Origin: Desulfobacteraceae bacterium
GTDB taxonomy: Bacteria > Desulfobacterota > DSM-4660 > Desulfatiglandales > B25-G16
Direction of reading: 5' to 3'
Assembly (NCBI GenBank): GCA_030615105.1
Contig: JAUWZV010000007.1
Span: 1-39,021 of the forward strand
Length of the DNA: 39,021 bases
Positions 26,446 through 35,308 of this stretch are shown piece by piece (position 1 is the stretch's first letter; the number at the start of each line of letters is the position of its first letter). Under the pieces are notes generated by a model. The model was not told the origin of the DNA. It did not search any database and saw only the letters and a list, made by a program, of their open reading frames with translations. The position numbers and the translations under genes were made by a program.

Positions 26446-27495
26446 ATGATTGGTATTGATTTATTCGCTGGGGCAGGAGGCATGGCTCTTGGTGCAGTCC
26501 AAGCGGGAGTTGATGTACGCCTTGCGATAGAGGCAGATTCCTATGCTGCTGCAACTTATAGTCACAATCATCCAACAGTAAAGGTTCTGGTAGAGGACAT
26601 AAGGAATGTAAGAGAAATCAAGATTTCAAGCAGAGAAAAGAGCGGAATTCTTTTTGGCGGCCCCCCATGTCAAGGCTTCTCTACATCGAACCAAAGGACC
26701 AGAACTTTGGACAATCCTCATAACTGGCTTTACCTAGAGTTCATGCGAATTGTCAAGCTGTGGAAGCCAGATTGGGTGGTTTTTGAGAACGTCAAAGGAA
26801 TCAAAGAAACAGAAAAGGGTGTCTTCCTAAACCGGTTGCTCAAAGAGCTTTTTTGCTCTGGGTACACGACTGCGTGGTGGATTCTTAATGCAGCTGACTT
26901 TGGTGTGCCGCAAATGCGATCTCGGCTTTTTGTCCTTGGCTCGCTACATGGAATTATCCTTGACAGGCCAAAGCCTAAAGTGTCAGAATACGTGACGGTT
27001 CGACAAGCAATAGACGATTTACCAGATCTTCCCAACAGTGCTTCATTTAGTTCAATGCCATATAAGTCCAAACCCCGATCTGAATATGCTCAGATGATCC
27101 GCGGAAGGTTAAAGAAGTCTCCCAATCACTTTGTGACAAGAAATGCCCAACATATAGTCCGGCGATACAAATACGTACCTCAAGGCGGCAATTGGAAGAA
27201 TATTCCGACTAGGCTTATGAAAAATTACGCCGACCGCACCAGGTGCCATACAGGCATATACTACCGTCTTCGAGAAGATGCCCCGTCAGTTGTCATCGGA
27301 AACTATAGAAAGAACATGTTAATTCATCCGAAGCAAGACCGCGGGCTTTCAGTGCGGGAAGCGGCAAGACTCCAATCTTTTCCAGATTGGTACGAATTCA
27401 AGGGGTCAATTGGTTTTCAACAGCAGCAGGTAAGCAACGCGGTTCCGCCCTTGCTGGCAAGGGCAGTATTCGAAACTATCCTTAAATCCATGTAA
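26446..27495 (+). CDS. C5-cytosine DNA methyltransferase (Dcm-type)
   Basis: This is a 349-residue enzyme that methylates C5 of cytosine within a specific DNA site using SAM. All main motifs are present: motif I IDLFAGAGGMALG (3-16), motif IV GGPPCQGFS (71-79) with catalytic Cys75, motif VI ENVKG (114-118), motif VIII PQMRSRLFVLGS (155-166), a target-recognition region at about 170-300, and motifs IX/X LSVREAARLQSFPDW and QQVSNAVPPLLA. It looks active. The recognition site cannot be predicted. It is the first gene of a plus-strand run (methylase, HD, ATPase, Rossmann-like, Vsr), and no cognate restriction nuclease is recognisable, so its methylation may serve as the self-mark for the neighbouring cassette. 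Confidence 0.93.
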   Translation: MIGIDLFAGAGGMALGAVQAGVDVRLAIEADSYAAATYSHNHPTVKVLVEDIRNVREIKISSREKSGILFGGPPCQGFSTSNQRTRTLDNPHNWLYLEFMRIVKLWKPDWVVFENVKGIKETEKGVFLNRLLKELFCSGYTTAWWILNAADFGVPQMRSRLFVLGSLHGIILDRPKPKVSEYVTVRQAIDDLPDLPNSASFSSMPYKSKPRSEYAQMIRGRLKKSPNHFVTRNAQHIVRRYKYVPQGGNWKNIPTRLMKNYADRTRCHTGIYYRLREDAPSVVIGNYRKNMLIHPKQDRGLSVREAARLQSFPDWYEFKGSIGFQQQQVSNAVPPLLARAVFETILKSM

Positions 27496-27555
27496 AAATG
27501 AGCAGGTAGTAGAATTATAAAACGATATTGAATTGCAGGCTAATGATCGTCAGCT

Positions 27556-28569
27556 ATGTGGGAACTTCGTAAAATAGAGGAAATCACAAAAAAAGCTTTG
27601 GTTGAAGAGCGAGGAGTGGTTCAAGGAGAGGAGAAATTTGCGGCATATACTATGGCCCGAAAGAATCTCGTTGAACAAGTATTGCCCGAAATAAAAGCCG
27701 TCCAGCCACAGCTTACCGACCATGGCCCTGACCACGTGGCAAATGTGCTAGATAATGCTGAGGGACTCTTGGGAGAAGACATTCATAAATTCAGGGGCAT
27801 AGAGTTGTACTGCCTGATTCTTTCAATTCTTTTTCATGACGCTGGAAATGTTTTCGATCGAAAAGAACACCAGCTTAATATCGCTAAGATTTATGATTAT
27901 ATTCGGCCAGGTCCAGAGCCTAACAAGCAAGAAAAATATATCGTACTAAAGGCCACAGAAGCTCATTGCTGTGAGGCTGGCGATGGATCTAAAGATGCTC
28001 TTAGGGATCTGGATGATACGACTCAGCTGGATCGCAAGCCCGTCAGTTTGCGTCAAATTGCTGCTATACTTAGATTTGCTGATGAATTAGCCGAGGGCCC
28101 GCAGAGAACATCTATCTTTATGCAACGCCAGCATAAGTATTCATCCGACAGCCAGATTTTCCATAAATATGCCAAAATAACGAATGTGTCTATTGACCGA
28201 GGTAATGAGCGTATTGCTTTGACGTATAATATAGACGTAGACATTGATGAGCATAGTTCTCTAAGCAATGAAAAAGAGGAGGAACTTCGTGAGCTTCTTG
28301 ATTTCACGTACAAGCGCATCATCAAATTAAATCAAGAACGGCAGTATACAAAACACTATTGTGATTTTCTGTCTCCATTCAAAAAAACAACAGTAGCTTT
28401 TAACTTTTGGATAGATGGCCAACATAACGATTTAGGTTTGGTTCAAGTTTCGCTTACAGATCTAGTGGTGCCCGGGGATACTCATAAAGGGTTTTACGAG
28501 TATGATCGCTCTTACGAGCTAAAGAACATTGTGGAAAAAATCCGTGAATGTTTAAAGATGAGCTTTTAA
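27556..28569 (+). CDS. HD-domain metal-dependent phosphohydrolase, cassette gene 1
   Basis: This is a 337-residue protein. Residues ~50-180 form an HD fold with likely metal ligands: HGPDH (His56, His60), FHDAG (His94-Asp95), EAHCCEAG (His137) and RFADELAEG (Asp176). The C-terminal ~150 residues are alpha/beta with no recognised motif. HD enzymes hydrolyse nucleotides, cyclic nucleotides or nucleic acids; the substrate is unknown. It begins 60 bp after the methyltransferase gene and is followed by the ATPase gene 91 bp downstream. Related HD domains occur with ATPases in prokaryotic conflict systems, which suits an effector or second-messenger role, but this is inference. Confidence 0.8.
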   Translation: MWELRKIEEITKKALVEERGVVQGEEKFAAYTMARKNLVEQVLPEIKAVQPQLTDHGPDHVANVLDNAEGLLGEDIHKFRGIELYCLILSILFHDAGNVFDRKEHQLNIAKIYDYIRPGPEPNKQEKYIVLKATEAHCCEAGDGSKDALRDLDDTTQLDRKPVSLRQIAAILRFADELAEGPQRTSIFMQRQHKYSSDSQIFHKYAKITNVSIDRGNERIALTYNIDVDIDEHSSLSNEKEEELRELLDFTYKRIIKLNQERQYTKHYCDFLSPFKKTTVAFNFWIDGQHNDLGLVQVSLTDLVVPGDTHKGFYEYDRSYELKNIVEKIRECLKMSF

Positions 28570-28576
28570 CAGCATG

Positions 28577-28660
28577 AGAGGATTATGGAAAAAATTAGAG
28601 ATTTTTTCGGATTAGGTTTTCACGGCGGCAGAGGATTATGAAAATAATTCGGAAATTTTT
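28577..28660 (+). repeat. Imperfect tandem duplication upstream of the ATPase gene
   Basis: AGAGGATTATG is repeated at 28577-28587 and 28630-28640, followed in both copies by A-rich then T-rich DNA (31 bp units, 28577-28607 and 28630-28660). Each copy carries an ATG behind a GAGG site and opens a very short frame (18 and 14 codons). The second short frame's TGA overlaps an ATG at 28679, which is Met7 of the ATPase reading frame. They may be leader peptides or duplicated initiation regions. Confidence 0.4.
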
Positions 28661-30421
28661 ATGGACGAGGTCTTTAAAATGATAGACTACTTTAATCCAT
28701 TTGAATATGAAGCTGCAAACAAATTTACGGTAGACCAGATTCTCGATTTCTATATTGAGGATTATAATTATTCACGCTTTATTCGTTCGAGGCGAAATAT
28801 CTTTTTGGTGGGCGAGCGAGGTACTGGAAAGACAATGACTCTTCTCTATAACTCTCTACCTGTGCAGCAGATAAAAGCGGACAGGGAAAGGCGGCCCATA
28901 GGCCTTGACCTCATTTGTGTTTATATCCCGTGCAACACGCCGTTAACTCATAAGAGGGAATATCAGTTGCTTGATGATTTTCCGGCGTCTGTCGTTAGTG
29001 AACATTTTTTTGTCCTCTCTATTATGCATGCAATCGCTAATACACTCTCAAAGGTCCCAAGGTTGCTTGAAGATGCTAATGAGACTCAGCTTAGGGAGGA
29101 TCTCGAATTAGTTTTGGACACGAAGTTGCAAAGCGACCGTTCATTTTTTGAGGGCCTGAAGATGATGTTGCAAAGGGAGGTAACGAAAGCGCAGAAAGCA
29201 ATTAATGCCAAAACAGCAGATGCATTTTATGAGAATGCAATATCATTTTCAGCCGGTGTGATGCCGCTAGTTACTTGTCTTAAAAAGATTCCAAGTCTTG
29301 AAAAGTCTCATTTTGCCTTAATGCTTGATGATGCCCATGATCTGAATCCTCATCAAATCAAAGCGTTAAACTCATGGATTGCTTATAGAGATAACACTAT
29401 ATTCAGCTTCAAAGTTGCTACAACAAAGGTATACCGGCCGTCTTTTTTGACAGCATCCGGGGGGCAGATTCTTGAGGGACATGACTTTACAATGGTAGAT
29501 ATGGAGCAGCCCTATCAAAGCCAGTACTCAAACTTCGGAAAGCTGGCCCGGCAAGTCGTACAGCGGAGGCTCATAAAGATAGGTGTCTCAAAAACCTCTG
29601 AAAAGTTTTTCCCTGCCAACCCTAATTTTGAAAAGGATATCGAGGCATCCAATGAGTTAGCTAGAAAAGAGGCCGAAAGGAAGTTCCCGAATGGTACACC
29701 AAAACAGATATCGGATTATGTATACAAGTACGGGCGAGCAGAATATTTCCGACAGCGCTCCACAAGAGCTAATTTGGCACCGTATTCAGGATTTGATATT
29801 TTAGTTCATTTGTCTACAGGCGTTATAAGAAATCTTTTGGAACCGTGCTATTGGATGTACGACAAAGTCATATCAGATAAGCATGCTAAAACAACAGAGT
29901 TTACACATGTTGATGAGATCCCACATTCCGTTCAAACGAATGTGATATTGGATAGGAGCAAGCGAAAGTGGGAATGGATCAGGGAAGGGTTGGACAAAAG
30001 CATCGAAGGATGTTCCCGAGAGCAGGCCAAGCAACTGTATCAATTATTTGATAACTTGGCCGTTCTTTTCAGGGAACGATTATTAAAACACAAGTCTGAG
30101 CCACGTGCTATAGCCTTCACAATTTCAGATATTGATTATCAATACTATCACGAACTTGAGCACCTATTGGAGATTGCGCGTAAGGCCCAAATCCTCTATA
30201 CTTATACAAGCTCGGCCAAGGACTCTGGGAAAAGGGAAATATACTATGTGCCAAATAGGGTGCTTTGGCCTGATAGGGGGCTTGATCCACATGGCCAGCA
30301 TGCTAGAGTGTCATTAAAGGCACGTCACTTATGGGCAGCAGCAACTGATAACCGAAAAATACCGTTTAGCGAGAGAGATGAAAAAGAAAAACAACAGCGA
30401 GGATTGTTTGATGAGCTATAG
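28661..30421 (+). CDS. AAA+ ATPase, ORC/Cdc6- or STAND-like, cassette gene 2
   Basis: This is a 586-residue P-loop protein. It has Walker A GERGTGKT (51-58), Walker B HFALMLDDAHDL (217-228), and a sensor-1-like FKVATT near residue 250. A long C-terminal part (residues ~270-586) with helical and winged-helix-like segments has no clear motif. The pattern fits ATPases of the ORC/Cdc6 or STAND group, which act as DNA-loading switches or sensors. The start is Met1 at 28661 or Met7 at 28679; the latter would be coupled to a short upstream frame. The stop overlaps the start of the next gene, so they are co-translated. Together with the HD protein it probably forms a sensor/effector pair. Confidence 0.8.
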   Translation: MDEVFKMIDYFNPFEYEAANKFTVDQILDFYIEDYNYSRFIRSRRNIFLVGERGTGKTMTLLYNSLPVQQIKADRERRPIGLDLICVYIPCNTPLTHKREYQLLDDFPASVVSEHFFVLSIMHAIANTLSKVPRLLEDANETQLREDLELVLDTKLQSDRSFFEGLKMMLQREVTKAQKAINAKTADAFYENAISFSAGVMPLVTCLKKIPSLEKSHFALMLDDAHDLNPHQIKALNSWIAYRDNTIFSFKVATTKVYRPSFLTASGGQILEGHDFTMVDMEQPYQSQYSNFGKLARQVVQRRLIKIGVSKTSEKFFPANPNFEKDIEASNELARKEAERKFPNGTPKQISDYVYKYGRAEYFRQRSTRANLAPYSGFDILVHLSTGVIRNLLEPCYWMYDKVISDKHAKTTEFTHVDEIPHSVQTNVILDRSKRKWEWIREGLDKSIEGCSREQAKQLYQLFDNLAVLFRERLLKHKSEPRAIAFTISDIDYQYYHELEHLLEIARKAQILYTYTSSAKDSGKREIYYVPNRVLWPDRGLDPHGQHARVSLKARHLWAAATDNRKIPFSERDEKEKQQRGLFDEL

Positions 30422-31292
30422 CGGTGCTATAATAATGGTGGCAAGCTGGGAAGAACGCTTCCTGTTCGGATTTCAAAGATGGATAAACCAGTCGCCTCCA
30501 GCAAATGCTCTGATGTATTACTACGAAGAATATGCTAAGGAAACGGAAAAAAACCGGACACAAGTTAATAAACTCTGTGAACAAAAAGACCTGCCACTGA
30601 ATGAATATAAACTGTCCTTCAATGATCCAGCCAGATCGTGGAAAGTGCTATATGAAACCATAAAAGTGTCTGAAATGGCTGGAAAAAGAGTTACTGTTGA
30701 TATTACAACTATGCCTCGGGAAACCATTTGGACAGTCCTTGACTTGCTCGAGGAAGTCGGTGCAAGAGTTGCTTACGTTTATCAAAAACCAGAACGTTAC
30801 AATACGGAATGGCTTAGTCGGGACCCAGGCAGACCACGTCTAGTTTATAAATTGGCAGGCATAGCACAGCTGGGCGCACCGACTAAGCTAATAATTCTGA
30901 CGGGGTATGATCTCGATCGAGTAAAACAGTTAATTGCCTTCTTCGAACCCGAACTTAGTTTTCTTGGCATCCAGGTGGGCGACCAATTTTATAATCAGTC
31001 TTTGAATGTTGAGAAGCATAAGAAAGAGTTTGGGAGTGATCCTGGAGTAAAACTCTTCGACGTAGATGCTTACTCGAATGACCAAGGATTCAATATAATC
31101 GAAGAACAAATTAAGTCTCATCTGGAGCATTCAAACTTTATAATGAGTTCATTAGGCCCCAAACCTTCGGCAGTCGCCCTTTATCGGCTACACAAGCTTC
31201 ACCCAGAAACCGCCCTTGCATATGCACCTTCCGGAGAGTTTAATCCAGAGTACTCTTATGGGATTGGCGAACCAGTTGTAGGCCAACTCTAG
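30411..31292 (+). CDS. Rossmann-like two-lobed protein of unknown function, cassette gene 3
   Basis: This is a 293-residue protein from ATG 30411, which overlaps the ATPase stop by 11 bp; an upstream ATG at 30378 adds 11 residues. Two alpha/beta halves are visible. The first opens with a hydrophobic strand and MVASWEERF, then VTVDITTMPRE (about 94-104) before a helix and a strand VAYVYQ. The second opens with LIILTGYDLDRV and contains SSLGPKPSAVALYRL (about 246-260). The D-I-T-x-M-P-R turn is loosely like the D-x-T-G-G-T-K loop of CARF ligand-sensing domains. No nuclease or transmembrane motif is seen. I do not recognise the family; its tight coupling to the ATPase suggests it is part of the same complex. 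Confidence 0.75.
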   Translation: MSYSGAIIMVASWEERFLFGFQRWINQSPPANALMYYYEEYAKETEKNRTQVNKLCEQKDLPLNEYKLSFNDPARSWKVLYETIKVSEMAGKRVTVDITTMPRETIWTVLDLLEEVGARVAYVYQKPERYNTEWLSRDPGRPRLVYKLAGIAQLGAPTKLIILTGYDLDRVKQLIAFFEPELSFLGIQVGDQFYNQSLNVEKHKKEFGSDPGVKLFDVDAYSNDQGFNIIEEQIKSHLEHSNFIMSSLGPKPSAVALYRLHKLHPETALAYAPSGEFNPEYSYGIGEPVVGQL

Positions 31293-31427
31293 CTCAGATG
31301 CCAAGAGGTCCTTCTATGAGACCCAAGGCCTGTGAACGATCTTGGCCCAAAGTAGTTCAGCGGCCATGATCTGTGGCTTAAAAAGGCACACGGCTCTTTA
31401 AAGAATGTTCACGGCATATGCCAGAAT

Positions 31428-31838
31428 ATGGACAACCTAAGCAAAGAACAACGGTCATACTGTATGTCCCGTATTCGGGCCAAGGATACCATGCCTGAAT
31501 TGATAGTGCGGCGTATAGTCCATCGACTAGGTTACAGGTTTAGGCTGCATCGTCGTGACCTGCCCGGCTGCCCAGATATTGTTCTTCCGCGGCATAGAAA
31601 AGCAATATTTGTTCATGGTTGTTTCTGGCATATGCACAGTTGTCGATATGGCCAGGTGGCGCCAACAACAAATCGAAATTATTGGGGAAGGAAACGAAAA
31701 GGAAATGTCCAGCGTGACCAGGAAGAGCTACGAGCATTAAGACACCTTGGGTGGAAAGTTCTAATTGTGTGGGAATGTTGGACGAAAGATGTTCCGACAC
31801 TTGAGCGGCGTGTCCAACAGTTCTTGACTAACATTTAA
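31428..31838 (+). CDS. vsr: Very-short-patch mismatch repair endonuclease
   Basis: Vsr nicks beside T:G mismatches that arise when 5-methylcytosine deaminates, and so goes with Dcm-type methylases. At 136 residues it has the normal length. All expected residues are present: Glu24 in the N-terminal helix, Asp50 in GCPDIVLP, His63 and His68 in FVHGCFWHMHSC, the zinc Cys/His set, and the NYWGRKRKGNVQRD segment. It lies 136 bp after cassette gene 3 on the same strand. Its presence at the end of the operon-like run indicates that the methylase upstream is active and creates a mutagenic hotspot that needs repair. Confidence 0.94.
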   Translation: MDNLSKEQRSYCMSRIRAKDTMPELIVRRIVHRLGYRFRLHRRDLPGCPDIVLPRHRKAIFVHGCFWHMHSCRYGQVAPTTNRNYWGRKRKGNVQRDQEELRALRHLGWKVLIVWECWTKDVPTLERRVQQFLTNI

Positions 31839-32025
31839 GGGTTTAAATGAGGTCGATATAATTACCGAAGTCTGATTTGAAGGGACATGATACTTAGTAG
31901 CCTCTAAATCTTAAGGAATTTCGTGAGGCTGAGGTCAATGATGGTAGACGTTGATTGCTATGATGAATTACTTAAGCGTAACGTTTTGTAATGAACTTGA
32001 GCCAGCAAAAATGATCGAGGCGAAT

Positions 32026-32355
32026 TCACGGATAATCTGCACTAGTGGAAGCAATGACATCGTTACCCAACTCATTCAGCACCGTCCCTTTGGACACCGT
32101 AAGGTACAGCAGGTATTGATCCAGGTAATCATTGGATACAGGATTAGGCATACCGAGAGCAGGGGGGATGTCAGGTAAAAGTGGTCTTACACCTGGAAAC
32201 TTTATGTGTACAGTTATATAATCAAACTCAAGCCTTTTTTGCCCCTCATAGCTTCCCCTATCTATTATGTATGTTCTGCCCTTTTCAAGTATCTGGTAAA
32301 CACACTGGAACCAGGCATCCGGCAGGTCCCTTGCCTCGATAAATTCAAGTTGCAT
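32026..32355 (-). pseudogene. Truncated thymidylate synthase-like gene at the island edge
   Basis: The frame encodes 109 residues. Residues 1 to about 84 (EFIEARDLPDAWFQ, IDRGSYEGQKRLEFDY, IKFPGVRPLLPDIP, LGMPNPV) look like the N-terminus of the alternative, archaeal-type thymidylate synthase family also found in Desulfobacterota, which are about 220-260 residues long. After YLLYL, near plus position 32103, the sequence loses resemblance in all three frames and stops 25 codons later; the catalytic region is missing. It is probably a remnant. The start has an upstream purine-rich site and faces the same way as gatB, with a 233 bp gap. The family call is from memory. Confidence 0.55.
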
Positions 32356-32588
32356 CTCTTTCTATCCCCTAAATAGTGGTGTTAATTATTTTAAAATCTT
32401 GCTGCTTTTTAATCAATTTTATCTTTGCTTATACCTTATTCAGACTGAATTTTGTTGAGATCTTTGCATAACCTTCAAATTACCATCATCTCATTTAATA
32501 TTAAGTCATGCAAAGTCTCTAGATGTTATAGTGTCTAGATAAAAAGGATATTTTTCAGATTATGGAAAGAAGATTATAAGAGGTGGTA

Positions 32589-34019
32589 TTATTTTTTTAA
32601 GATCCTTTTCAGGATCTCGTTGACAAGTCTGGGATTTGCCTTTCCTTTTGTTTTTTTCATCACCTGACCAACAAAAAAACCTAATAACTGTTCTTTGCCC
32701 TCTTTATATTTAGCCACCTGTTCGGGGTTCCCTTTTAAAACCTGCTCAATAATAGCGGAAATCTCTGCTTCATCGGAGATCTGGATCAATCCCTTATCCT
32801 TTACAATTGCCCTGGCTGATCTTCCTTCTCTGTACATCTCTTTAAATACATCTTTACCTATCTTACCACTGATTGTTTCATCTTTTATCATTTTTAGAAG
32901 TTCAGTGAGTGCTGAGGGGCTTACTGGATAATCCTCTATCTCCCTATCATCACCCTTTAATTCTCTTAAAAGCTCGCTCATAATCCAATTACTGACCATT
33001 TTTGCATCGCCTGTTTCCCGAGCACAAAGTTCAAAGTAATCAGTCAATTCTATGGAAGATGTAAGCACTTCTGAATCGTACTTTGGTAATCCATACTGAT
33101 CCATAAAGCGTTTCATCTTTTCATCAGGGAGTTCGGGAAGTCTATCCCTGATAGCATCGAGCCATTCTTGATCTATAACTAATGGGAGAAGATCCGGTTC
33201 CGGAAAATACCTGTAGTCGTGGGATTCCTCCTTGCTCCTCATGGGATAAGTTTTTCCTTCATTCTCATTCCAGAGCCTGGTTTCCTGAATAACCTCTTGA
33301 CCGCTTTCCAGGATATCCAGTTGTCTTTTAATTTCATATTCAAGGGCCTTCTGCACATGCTTGAATGAATTCATATTTTTCAGCTCCGTTCTTGTACCAA
33401 AGCCCTTCATCCCTTTTCGCCTTAATGATAGATTAGCATCACATCTGAAGCTTCCCTACTCCATGTTCCCACTTGAGATACCAAGATAGCGTAAAATGGA
33501 ACGCAGTTTTTTTAGATATGTTACTGCCTCTTCAGTGGAGGAAATATCTGGTTCACTAACGATTTCTATTAAAGGCACGCCACAGCGATTGAAATCTATA
33601 TAACTTAAGCCTTCTGCATCATTATGGATAGATTTTCCTGCATCTTCTTCAAGATGTATCCTGGTAAGACCTATCCTTTTTATCCCCTGATTTGTTTCTA
33701 TCTCAATCTGACCATGTTCAGCTAAGGGGAGCTCATATTGGGATATCTGATATCCCTTTGGAAGGTCTGGATAAAAGTAGTTTTTCCTTGCAAAACGGCT
33801 CTCTGTTGCTACCTGACAATGTGAAGCCAATGCCATCATCAAGGCATGCTCTACTGCTTTTTTATTCAGCACAGGTAGAATTCCAGGAAGTCCAAGACAT
33901 ATAGGGCATGTATGTGTATTTGGTTCTGCTCCATAGGTGGTAGAGCAGCCGCAAAATATCTTGCTTGCAGTCTTTAGCTGGGCATGAACCTCCAGGCCTA
34001 TAACTACATCGTAGTCCAT
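32589..34019 (-). pseudogene. gatB: GatB, Asp/Glu-tRNA(Asn/Gln) amidotransferase subunit B, with in-frame amber codon
   Basis: GatB selects misacylated Asp-tRNA(Asn)/Glu-tRNA(Gln) and activates it for amidation in the GatCAB complex. The frame 34019-32589 is 477 codons including stop, the full normal length, in one frame. It has [12 protein letters not shown] at the start, CxC plus CPIC zinc ligands, the kinase-like region ([14 protein letters not shown]), the YDYRYFPEPDLLP segment and a C-terminal YqeY-like tail. It is interrupted only by TAG at plus 33456-33458 (codon 188). There the family has GNMEEGS and this sequence reads GNME-stop-GS, a one-base change from GAG. Downstream coding remains intact. 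It lies 4 bp after ilvE. Confidence 0.9.
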
Positions 34020-34023
34020 GCCC

Positions 34024-35091
34024 CTATCCTATTTGTTCTGTCCAGCCATAAGGATCAGGCTTTTCCGCATACTGTATGGCCACAATCTCATCGTAAAGTT
34101 TTTGCGATAACTCCCCCATCTTACCGCCGGTTATTACATAGTCCTTACCCTTATATGTTATCTGCCCAACTGGTGATATAACAGCTGCGGTTCCAGTCCC
34201 AAAGGCCTCCTTAAGCTGGCCACTGGTAGCAGCAGTAGCAACTTCATCGATAGATACTAATCTCTCTTTCATCTTCAAACCCCAGTCCCTGACTATCTTG
34301 ATTACGGAATCCCTGGTGATACCCCCTAAAATACTTCCTGTCAGAGGTGCGGTTATAACCTCATCATCTATTACAAAGAACATATTCATGGTTCCCACCT
34401 CTTCTACCCACATCTTTTCGCATCCATCCAGCCAGAGAACCTGGGTGAAGCCCTTTTCTTTGGCCTCTTCTGCTGCAAGCAGGCTTGCTGCATAGTTGCC
34501 TGCGGTTTTGGCCTCTCCAGTACCCCCGGGAACAGCCCTGACGTATCTATCCTCTACATAAATTTTCACAGGATTTAGTCCCTCAGGATAGTAGGATCCA
34601 ACAGGCCCTATAATAATGTAGAATAGATATTTACTTGCTGGCCGGACACCTAAGAATGGATCGATTGCAATCATTGTAGGCCTAATGTAGAGGGAGGTAC
34701 CCCGAGTTTTAGGAATCCATTCCCTGTCAAGGAGGATCAGTTTTTTTAGGGCCTCCATGGCAAGGTCTACATCAAGCTCGGGCATACATACCCTTTTTGC
34801 CGAATGGTTGAATCTTTTAAAATTCTCGACCGCCCTGAACAGATATATTCCGCCATCTTTGCCGTAATAGGCCTTTAGACCCTCAAAGATCTCTTGACCA
34901 TAATGTAGACAAGCGGCAGCCGGGTCAAGTTTTAGATAGCCATAGGGCTCTATCCTGGCATTGTGCCAATCATGAATAGTATCGTAGTCCATAAGGAGAA
35001 TATGATCGGTAAATATTTGACCAAAACCAAGTTCGGATTCATCAGTTGGTTTTTCCTTCTTCTTGATAGCTAAATTTACTTTAATTTCCAT
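34024..35091 (-). CDS. ilvE: Branched-chain amino acid aminotransferase
   Basis: This is a 355-residue PLP-dependent fold-type IV aminotransferase that carries out the last step of valine, leucine and isoleucine synthesis. The length and extended N-terminus match the group II (mitochondrial/BcaT-like) branch. Landmarks are the N-terminal [29 protein letters not shown] (with the glycine-rich turn), [18 protein letters not shown] containing the PLP-binding Lys, [12 protein letters not shown], and [19 protein letters not shown] near the C-terminus. It is 4 bp before gatB and they probably share a transcript. The 218 bp upstream gap shows no leader or T-box. Confidence 0.95.
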   Translation of the reverse strand: MEIKVNLAIKKKEKPTDESELGFGQIFTDHILLMDYDTIHDWHNARIEPYGYLKLDPAAACLHYGQEIFEGLKAYYGKDGGIYLFRAVENFKRFNHSAKRVCMPELDVDLAMEALKKLILLDREWIPKTRGTSLYIRPTMIAIDPFLGVRPASKYLFYIIIGPVGSYYPEGLNPVKIYVEDRYVRAVPGGTGEAKTAGNYAASLLAAEEAKEKGFTQVLWLDGCEKMWVEEVGTMNMFFVIDDEVITAPLTGSILGGITRDSVIKIVRDWGLKMKERLVSIDEVATAATSGQLKEAFGTGTAAVISPVGQITYKGKDYVITGGKMGELSQKLYDEIVAIQYAEKPDPYGWTEQIG

Positions 35092-35308
35092 ATTATTCCC
35101 CTTTTTTCGGAATTAAATAATGTCCGTTGATAGCTGTCAGTCGCCCGTTGGTCTGTATCAGTAATTTGTTGTTTTCTTTCAAAATGTCCGTATTATTTTT
35201 AACAATAGACAATGGACAACAGGTATTACCGAAAATTAAGAGATACAAAAATCTATGTCAAGGAATTTAGTTACTGATTTCTCTAAAGGGGGAATGGAAA
35301 GGGATAAT

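Noticed and set aside
31951-32178. 75-codon plus-strand frame
   Set aside because: It is antisense to the truncated thymidylate synthase and the junction DNA, with no motif.
33456-33458. Pyrrolysine or TAG reassignment in gatB
   Set aside because: Several intact genes here end at TAG, and GatB has no known pyrrolysine; the family residue is Glu, one base from TAG.
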